From the NCBI GenBank assembly GCA_902761755.1, contig CACWLP010000001.1, positions 96,690-160,689 on the forward strand: a DNA stretch of 64,000 bases. Direction: 5' to 3'. The position numbers were made by a program, and so were the translations under genes. Source of the DNA: an uncultured Eubacteriales bacterium (GTDB lineage: Bacteria; Bacillota; Clostridia; Christensenellales; Aristaeellaceae). Of the stretch, positions 58,989 to 64,000 are shown piece after piece (position 1 is the stretch's first letter; every line of letters begins with the position of its first letter). The notes under the pieces were generated by a model, which saw only the letters and a list, made by a program, of their open reading frames with translations, was not told the DNA's origin and ran no database searches.

Positions 58989-59092
58989 CTGTCCTATTGA
59001 TAGGGGAGCGCTTGACAGCGCCCCGCACTGCCGTTATCATGAAGCACTGGGACGCGGCAATAAACCGTCCCAAAAAACTTTTTGAATTTTCC

Positions 59093-59122
59093 TGTAACGA
59101 ATCTTCCCTTGGCCCGTCTAAT
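59093..59122 (+). promoter_or_regulatory. ECF-type autoregulated promoter of the sigma operon
   Basis: TGTAAC (59093-59098), 16 bases, CGTCTAAT (59115-59122). This is a typical ECF sigma promoter (AAC in the -35, CGTC in the -10) and suggests autoregulation. Confidence 0.7.
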
Positions 59123-59152
59123 CGGCGAGACCGGATGGAAGGAGGTGTGGAT

Positions 59153-59638
59153 GTGGCCCAGGATGCGCGCGAAAAGCTGTACGAGGCGTACTACATGCGG
59201 GTGTTTTCCTACGCGATGACCCTTTCCGGAAACCGGGAGCAGGCGGAGGAGATCACCCAGGAGACCTTCTTCCGGGCGTTCGCCAGGCAAAGCGCCTTCC
59301 GCGGGGATGCGGACGAAGCCACCTGGCTGTGCGCCATCGCAAAAAACCTGTTCGTGGACGGCAGACGCCGGGAAAGCAGGCAAGCGCCCATGCCGGAGGA
59401 GATGCCGGACACGGCGGGGAGCATCGAGCAGCGGGCCGCAGACCGGGACACCTCCTTCCGCATCCACGTGGCGCTGCACGCCCTGGAGGAGCCGTACCGG
59501 GAGGTCTTCGAGCTCAGGATCTTCGGCGAGCTCAGCTTCCGGGACGTGGGGGCCATCTTCGGAAAAACCGAGAACTGGGCCCGGGTCACATATCACCGGG
59601 CCCGGCTGAAACTGCGGGAAAGGATGGAAGAGCAATGA
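59153..59638 (+). CDS. ECF-family RNA polymerase sigma factor
   Basis: A sigma-70 family regulator of 161 residues with regions 2 and 4 only. Region 2 has YYMRVFSYAMTLSGNREQAE and EITQETFFRAFARQSAFRG; region 4 has ALEEPYREVFELRIFGELSF then RDVGAIFGKTENWARVTYHR. The start chosen is the GTG at 59153, 7 bases after AAGGAGG; an ATG at 59135 would leave almost no leader behind the ECF promoter. Its stop overlaps the anti-sigma gene (ATGA). By position it is held inactive by the next protein. Confidence 0.92.
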   Translation: MAQDAREKLYEAYYMRVFSYAMTLSGNREQAEEITQETFFRAFARQSAFRGDADEATWLCAIAKNLFVDGRRRESRQAPMPEEMPDTAGSIEQRAADRDTSFRIHVALHALEEPYREVFELRIFGELSFRDVGAIFGKTENWARVTYHRARLKLRERMEEQ

Positions 59639-60372
59639 CAAACGACTGTGAAGTGATCCGCGACCTGCTGCCGCTGTACGCAGACGATGCCTGCAGCGCA
59701 AAAAGCCGCGATATGGTGGCCGCCCACCTGGCGGAATGCCCGGCCTGCCGGGAGATGCTGGAACAGCTGAAAAAAACCGAAATCGAAAGCGACCTGCGCA
59801 CCGAAAAGGATACCGTCATCGAATACGGCGCAAAGAAATTCAAGCGCCGCTCCGCCCAGGCGGGCTCGGTAATCGCCGGGATCTTCATGGTGCCGATCCT
59901 GGTATGCCTGATCGTGAACCTGGCGTCCGGCGCGGCGCTGGATTGGTTCTTCGTGGTGCTGTCCGCCCTGGCTGTGGCGGGTTCCCTGGTGATCGTGCCG
60001 CTGATGGTGGCCCGGGACAAGGCGTTCTGGACCTTCTGCGCCTTCACCGCCAGCCTCATGGTGCTGCTGGCCGTCACCTGCATTTATTCTCACGGCTCCT
60101 GGTTCTTCATCGCGGCCAGCGCGTCGCTTTTCGGCCTGGCGGCGGTGTTCCTGCCCTTCGTGATCCGGGCACGGCCGGTGAAAAAGTGGATCGGCGGCAG
60201 CAAGCCGTGGCTGATGGTGCTGGTACTGGACGCGGCGCTGTTTGTGAACATGATGAACATGATTTTTTTCCGGGAGGGCTTCAGCCTGCGCACCGTGCTG
60301 TTCACCGTCGGGGTGATTGCCGGCGCCGGCTATGTGGTATCTGAAATCCTGCGGAACAGAAAGGAAGATTGA
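59635..60372 (+). CDS. Zinc-finger membrane anti-sigma factor
   Basis: The 245-residue protein begins with a putative zinc-finger (zf-HC2) anti-sigma domain: DLLPLYADDACSAKSRDMVA then HLAECPACREML, giving His-x3-Cys-x2-Cys. About six membrane helices follow between residues 75 and 235, with a short cytoplasmic tail, instead of the single helix of classic anti-sigma factors. It overlaps the sigma gene by 4 bases. The signal that releases the sigma factor is unknown; cleavage by RseP (35752) is conceivable but untested. Confidence 0.85.
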   Translation: MTNDCEVIRDLLPLYADDACSAKSRDMVAAHLAECPACREMLEQLKKTEIESDLRTEKDTVIEYGAKKFKRRSAQAGSVIAGIFMVPILVCLIVNLASGAALDWFFVVLSALAVAGSLVIVPLMVARDKAFWTFCAFTASLMVLLAVTCIYSHGSWFFIAASASLFGLAAVFLPFVIRARPVKKWIGGSKPWLMVLVLDAALFVNMMNMIFFREGFSLRTVLFTVGVIAGAGYVVSEILRNRKED

Positions 60373-60373
60373 C

Positions 60374-61375
60374 ATGAAAAAGGGCTTGAAGATCGTATCC
60401 GTCATTTGCGCCGCGCTGGTGTTCTGCGCGGTGGCGGCAGGGCTGACCGGCGTGTTCGGCCTTGCGGGGTATCACTACGCCAACGCCGAAAAATACACCG
60501 CCGGGCCCACGGAAATTGCCGGCCCGGTAAAGAACCTGGACGTGGACTGGACCAGCGGCGAAGTGAAGATCGCCTACCACAGCGGCAATACCGTCTCCGT
60601 TCAGGAAACCGCCAACAAGGATCTGGACCCCGATACCCGGCTGCGCTGGTGGCTGGACGGGGACACCCTGCGCATCCGCTATGAGAAGGAAGGCTTCCGC
60701 CTGCACTGGAACCTGCAAAAGACGCTCACCGTCACCCTTCCCGAAGGCGCGGCGCTGGAAAACGTGAGCCTGGCCGTCACCTCCGGAAAGCTCACCGTCC
60801 CCGCCCTGACGGCGGATACCCTGGCCCTGAGCGCCACCTCCGGCCGCATGGACATTGACGCCGCCGCCCGCCGGATCACCGCCGGGGCTACCTCCGGCGA
60901 CATCGTGCTGCGGATCAGCGGCAATGCCGACGAAATCACCGCCGGGGCTACCTCCGGCAGCATCCGCCTGGAGGCGCCCGCGGGCTGCGGCGCCGTGCAT
61001 GTGAGCACCACCTCCGGCAGCATCCGCGCCGCGGTGAAGGAGACGGAGGATTTTACCGCCGCGTCCACCTCCGGCAGCATCGAAGCCGTGCTGGGCCGGG
61101 CCAAGGCCGTGAAGATCGGCAGCACCAGCGGCCGCATCGACTTGAAGGCCGCGGCGTTCGACAGCCTGAAGATCGGCGCCACCTCCGGCGCCGTCACCGT
61201 GGCCCTGCCCGCGGAGCTGGGCTTCACCGCTCGCCTGAATCGCACCAGCGGCGGCCTGGACTACGATCTGCCCCTGGTCAAGCAGGGCGACGTCTACGTC
61301 TGCGGCGACGGCAGCGCCAGCGTGGAGATCGGCACCACTTCCGGCAGCATCCGCCTGACGGCGCTGACGGAATAA
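60374..61375 (+). CDS. DUF4097 family exported beta-repeat protein
   Basis: The 333-residue protein has a membrane anchor or signal (about 7-30) followed by a repetitive beta-solenoid-like domain. Most turns carry a T-S-G triplet (VTSGKLTV, ATSGRMDI, ATSGDIVL, ATSGSIRL, TTSGSIRA, STSGSIEA, STSGRIDL and more), the hallmark of DUF4097, a putative adhesin or bactofilin-like fold. The repeat is visible in the DNA: the same 20 or so bases occur near 60890 and 60941. It follows the anti-sigma stop by one base, so it is an output of the ECF operon. Confidence 0.88.
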   Translation: MKKGLKIVSVICAALVFCAVAAGLTGVFGLAGYHYANAEKYTAGPTEIAGPVKNLDVDWTSGEVKIAYHSGNTVSVQETANKDLDPDTRLRWWLDGDTLRIRYEKEGFRLHWNLQKTLTVTLPEGAALENVSLAVTSGKLTVPALTADTLALSATSGRMDIDAAARRITAGATSGDIVLRISGNADEITAGATSGSIRLEAPAGCGAVHVSTTSGSIRAAVKETEDFTAASTSGSIEAVLGRAKAVKIGSTSGRIDLKAAAFDSLKIGATSGAVTVALPAELGFTARLNRTSGGLDYDLPLVKQGDVYVCGDGSASVEIGTTSGSIRLTALTE

Positions 61376-61797
61376 TACGATTCTTCTAAGAAAGTTGCCG
61401 GAAAGGGTGAAGGAAGAGCAGGGGGCACGACGAGGGCTCCGCCCTCGTGCTCCCGCTGGGGTGCAAGGTGCGCCCCAGACCCCGCCGGCTGCGGATAGTA
61501 CGAAACTTGCTCATCAAACAGCTTCCCGCAGCTGCGGGAAGTTTCCGGGCAGGTCAGCTTCGCTGGCCGGGCTGTGCGCAAAGCGTACAGCAAAAGCCGG
61601 GCAGCAGACCGAAAATGAATTCATTCATTTTGCGGTCTGCCGTCCGGCTTTTCTTTGCCCGGAAACTCGCCTGGCGTGGTTCAAGCTACAGGCGCAGTTT
61701 GTTTGTTCGTCTTTTCTGCAAACATCGCCCGAATGGGTCCAGGGGGCGATAGCCCCTGGTGCAGGGTTTCAGGGGCTGCGCAGGCCCCTGAAGTGAG
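61376..61797. repeat. Intergenic mosaic of hairpin repeats, no gene
   Basis: Several nested inverted repeats fill this gap. AAAAGCCGG...CCGGCTTTT (61592-61652) encloses GCAGACCG/CGGTCTGC, the outer AGTTTCCGGGCA (about 61541) matches TGCCCGGAAACT (about 61656), and CAGGGGC-type hairpins lie near 61735-61797. Reading frames here lack ribosome sites. It resembles dispersed repeats seen elsewhere in the window. A terminator for the DUF4097 operon is presumably included. Confidence 0.6.
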
Positions 61798-62793
61798 TTA
61801 TCGCTCATGCAGCTGACCGTTGCCGAACTGCATCACTTCCATGATCCGGTAGCGATCCATCTGCAAATGCTTTTCCATTTTCATGGCTTCCTCGATGGGG
61901 ATTTCCACGATGCTGCCCTCCTGGGTGGCAATGATGCAGTTGCCCCGGCCCTCCACGAAGGACTGCACGGCGTAATACCCCATACGGGTGGCGGTTTCGC
62001 GGTCGCGTCCCGTGGGCGAACCGCCGCGCTGGATGTGCCCGATGACGGTGATCCGCGGGCTGATGCCCAGGGCTTCGTGGATCTTCTGGCCGATATCCAT
62101 GGCGTTGCCCGCGCCCTCGGCCACCACCACCATGAAATGAGTGTACCCCGCCAGCCGGGACGCCCGGATGCGCTCCACCACGTCGCGCTCGAAATCCACC
62201 TTATGCTCCGGCACCAGCACGGCGGTGGCGCCCACAGCGGTGCCCACGTACAGCGCCAGGAACCCCGCGCTGCGGCCCATCACCTCCACCACGGAGCACC
62301 GCTCGTGGGACTGCATGGTATCCCGCAGCTTGTCGATGCATTCGATGGCCGTGTTGCAGGCGGAGTCGAAGCCGATGGTATAGTTGGTGCAGCCCACGTC
62401 GTTGTCGATGGTGGCGGGGATGCCCACCACGGGAACCCCCAGGCGGGACAGCTCCAGCGCGCCGCGGAACGTGCCGTCGCCGCCGATGGCGATGATGCCG
62501 TCCAGCCCCAGCATCCGGCAGGTGGCCACCGCCTTCTGCCGGCCCATTTCCGTCATAAATTCCTCGCTCCGCGCGGTATAAAGCACGGTGCCGCCACGGG
62601 ACAGCAGATGGGCCACGCTCTCCCGGGTGAGCTGCACGAAATCGCAGTTGATCAGCCCCTGCCAGCCCCGGCGGATGCCGATGCACTCCAGGCCGTTGGC
62701 AATGGCGGTGCGCACCACGGCCCGGACGGCGGCGTTCATGCCCGGCGCGTCCCCGCCGCTGGTCAAAACCCCAATCCTCTTGATCGTTTCCAT
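61798..62793 (-). CDS. pfkA: 6-phosphofructokinase
   Basis: Glycolytic enzyme that phosphorylates fructose 6-phosphate, 331 residues. Motifs are GVLTSGGDAPGMNAAVRAVV, IGIRRGWQGLI, the nucleotide-site GIIAIGGDGTFRGA, GIPATIDNDVGCTNYTIGFD with catalytic Asp, VEVMGRSAGFLALYVG and HIQRGGSPTGRDR. The glycine in GGDGT points to ATP rather than pyrophosphate as donor. The ATG at 62793 has AGGGAGTGAAAG upstream; the longer frame begins too close to the promoter. It is a single-gene transcript. Confidence 0.95.
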   Translation of the reverse strand: METIKRIGVLTSGGDAPGMNAAVRAVVRTAIANGLECIGIRRGWQGLINCDFVQLTRESVAHLLSRGGTVLYTARSEEFMTEMGRQKAVATCRMLGLDGIIAIGGDGTFRGALELSRLGVPVVGIPATIDNDVGCTNYTIGFDSACNTAIECIDKLRDTMQSHERCSVVEVMGRSAGFLALYVGTAVGATAVLVPEHKVDFERDVVERIRASRLAGYTHFMVVVAEGAGNAMDIGQKIHEALGISPRITVIGHIQRGGSPTGRDRETATRMGYYAVQSFVEGRGNCIIATQEGSIVEIPIEEAMKMEKHLQMDRYRIMEVMQFGNGQLHER

Positions 62794-62876
62794 TTCTTTC
62801 ACTCCCTCTGTTCGTTCGATGGGAAGGATGGCTCCCGGTATCATTATTCTTGGTTTGCTTTCCGGATTCTGCATTC

Positions 62877-62905
62877 AATATACCATATTTTCCCCAAAAT
62901 CACAA
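62877..62905 (-). promoter_or_regulatory. Promoter of pfkA
   Basis: On the minus strand TTGTGA (62900-62905), 17 bases, TATATT (62877-62882). The -35 lies close to the stop of the esterase gene. Confidence 0.6.
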
Positions 62906-62914
62906 GCCCGGATC

Positions 62915-63766
62915 TCAGAAGATCTCCCCCTCCGGCCCGGCGTCCTCTTCCAGGGGCAGCAGGAACCGCAGCCCGTCGTACAGGCCGTTGAACCAGGTGC
63001 TCCAGTCATGGCCGTAGGCGTACACCGCCATTTCCGCCTGTCCGGCGAAGGGCTTCACCCCTTCGTAGGTCCATTTGGTGCGGGAATAAAAGGTTTCATC
63101 CCTGGCGCCGATGCCCGCAAAATAGCGGCTCAGGCCGTAGGGCGTATTTTTGAGCGCCGCTTCCAGGGCATCCCGCCTGCCCCCGCAGGACAGGCACAGG
63201 TAATTGGCCGCGTACTCCGGCTCGTTTTCCAATACGGAATAAGCGTAAATGCAGCCCCGGGACAGGCCGCCCACGGTAAAGTGCTCCCGCGCTTCGATGA
63301 CGGCTTCGGCGCTTCCCTCCGCCGCGTAGGTGGAAAACCTGCCCGCCACGAAAACCAGGGCCTTCGGCAGATCCTCCAGGATCTGCGCGCCGTAGGTGTC
63401 TTCGTTGTTGTCTATGGCCACCGCCAGGAACGGCCGGCACACCTGCTCGTAGGCCATCCAGTCCAGGATATTCCGGCCCGTGGTTTTGCCGCCGGCCACC
63501 GCATGGGGCTGGCGGAACCAGCCGTTGATATCGTCCAGATCCCCGTGCATGAGGAACACCACTTCATACTTCTCCCCGGCGTCGTAGCCGTATGGGGTCC
63601 AGACCAGCAGCTCCCTCTCCCCCTGGAACAGCAGGGAATGGATTTCCCCGTGCTCCGGGCAGTCGGTCAGATACCGGGCCGGCAAGGACCGCCTTTCCTC
63701 CCCCCGGGTCCCCCCGGCCGGCAGCATCAGCAAAAGCGCCAGCAGACATACGGCGATTTTTTTCAT
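62915..63766 (-). CDS. Secreted esterase (esterase D/feruloyl esterase-like)
   Basis: The 283-residue protein has a signal peptide (1-21, ending GGTRG) and an alpha/beta-hydrolase domain of the PF00756 type. Motifs are LLVWTPYGYDAGEKYEVVFL then MHGDLDDINGWF, the nucleophile elbow VGGLSRGCIYAY, and YAYGHDWSTWFNGLYDGL with the catalytic His. The family includes feruloyl and acetyl-xylan esterases of plant-fibre degraders, which would suit a gut or rumen lifestyle; the real substrate is unknown. The ATG at 63766 follows a weak CCGGGAAAA. It is transcribed towards pfkA. Confidence 0.8.
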   Translation of the reverse strand: MKKIAVCLLALLLMLPAGGTRGEERRSLPARYLTDCPEHGEIHSLLFQGERELLVWTPYGYDAGEKYEVVFLMHGDLDDINGWFRQPHAVAGGKTTGRNILDWMAYEQVCRPFLAVAIDNNEDTYGAQILEDLPKALVFVAGRFSTYAAEGSAEAVIEAREHFTVGGLSRGCIYAYSVLENEPEYAANYLCLSCGGRRDALEAALKNTPYGLSRYFAGIGARDETFYSRTKWTYEGVKPFAGQAEMAVYAYGHDWSTWFNGLYDGLRFLLPLEEDAGPEGEIF

Positions 63767-63811
63767 TTTTCCCGGGCTCCTTTTTGTTTCTCGTCTTTTG
63801 ATCCCGCCTCT

Positions 63812-63840
63812 ATTATTATGCCTCGCGCGCCGGCTGTCAA
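63812..63840 (-). promoter_or_regulatory. Promoter of the secreted esterase
   Basis: On the minus strand TTGACA (63835-63840), about 17 bases, AATAAT (about 63812-63817). Confidence 0.5.
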
Positions 63841-63868
63841 CGGAAATTTTCCAATGCTGACGACGCTC

Positions 63869-63904
63869 AAAAAACGGACGGAAGCGTATCTGCTTCCGCC
63901 CGTC
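63869..63904 (-). terminator. Terminator of a gene beyond the right edge
   Basis: On the minus strand a GGAAGC/GCTTCC stem is followed by a run of six T (63869-63874). Confidence 0.6.
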
Positions 63905-63963
63905 AGGGTGTCGACAAAGTCGACACCCTGCCATCGAAAGCCAGCTAAAGCAGTCTTTCGATG
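63904..63963. repeat. Two adjacent palindromes at the right edge
   Basis: CAGGGTGTCGAC (63904-63915), AAA, GTCGACACCCTG (63919-63930) is a perfect 12-bp inverted repeat. CATCGAAAG (63932-63940) pairs with CTTTCGATG (63955-63963). They look like intergenic repeat units; no gene is seen from 63767 to 64000. Confidence 0.6.
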
Positions 63964-64000
63964 GGTACATCAATTTTCTGTAAAATGGCATTTCTGGGCA

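Noticed and set aside
60840-61370. Short repeated DNA as a possible CRISPR or tandem-repeat locus
   Set aside because: The repeats encode the TSG turns of a DUF4097 protein in one open frame.

Overview
The window is high-GC DNA from an endospore-lineage Firmicute (class Clostridia; probably an uncultured gut or rumen member, possibly Christensenellales-like, which is an inference). The support is a complete spoIIIAA-AH operon, a Gram-positive PolC, the classic block frr-uppS-cdsA-dxr-rseP-ispG-polC, the nadK-argR-recN block, Gram-positive sigma-A promoters and a Gram-positive type LexA box. No rRNA, insertion sequence or CRISPR array was seen.

Layout. 1-2000: trmL and an orphan tagaturonate-reductase C-terminal domain, divergent from pgsA. 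2040-4530: an AT-rich two-gene island with a PD-(D/E)XK nuclease. 4591-9048: lipoproteins, a CNNM/CorC-type CBS protein and two small membrane proteins. 9136-13815: a large secreted CotH kinase with lamin-tail domains, a DUF4956 membrane protein and a VTC-type polyphosphate polymerase. 13905-19157: a clostridial domain protein, tsaC, nadK-argR-recN. 19560-23518: a minus-strand operon of an ApbE-like pseudoenzyme, a CpsB-like PHP phosphatase and a two-component system. 23624-31280: a complete oligopeptide ABC transporter in which at least four of five subunits have unusual architecture. 31575-42326: FAD-synthetase-like gene, then frr to polC. 42492-47044: an RseC-like gene and spoIIIA. 47262-47946: two phage-like regulators behind a LexA-type operator. 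48133-50346: a sensor PP2C phosphatase. 50399-50554: tRNA-Thr and tRNA-Pro, the 3' end of the latter being duplicated 485 bp downstream around a small stress gene. 51190-58936: secreted and envelope proteins including a flotillin-like protein and a carboxylesterase. 59153-61375: an ECF sigma/anti-sigma/DUF4097 operon. 61798-63766: pfkA and a secreted esterase.

The strongest unusual signal is the Opp operon. Its solute-binding protein looks circularly permuted: the canonical C-terminal segment follows the signal peptide and is missing from the C-terminus. OppD carries about 250 extra residues between Walker A and the Q-loop, OppB has a very large first extracytoplasmic loop, and OppF has an N-terminal membrane helix. 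A second signal is regulatory: the ECF operon and a distant secreted-protein gene at 53434-54693 share promoter elements (AAC, 16-base spacer, CGTCYAAT), which suggests a small ECF regulon.

Most genes have visible sigma-A promoters with 16-18 base spacing, and several intrinsic terminators are clear. Starts were moved to the codon with a Shine-Dalgarno sequence where the longest reading frame began too far upstream; several real starts are GTG or TTG. All functional calls come from reading the sequence; no database search was run.
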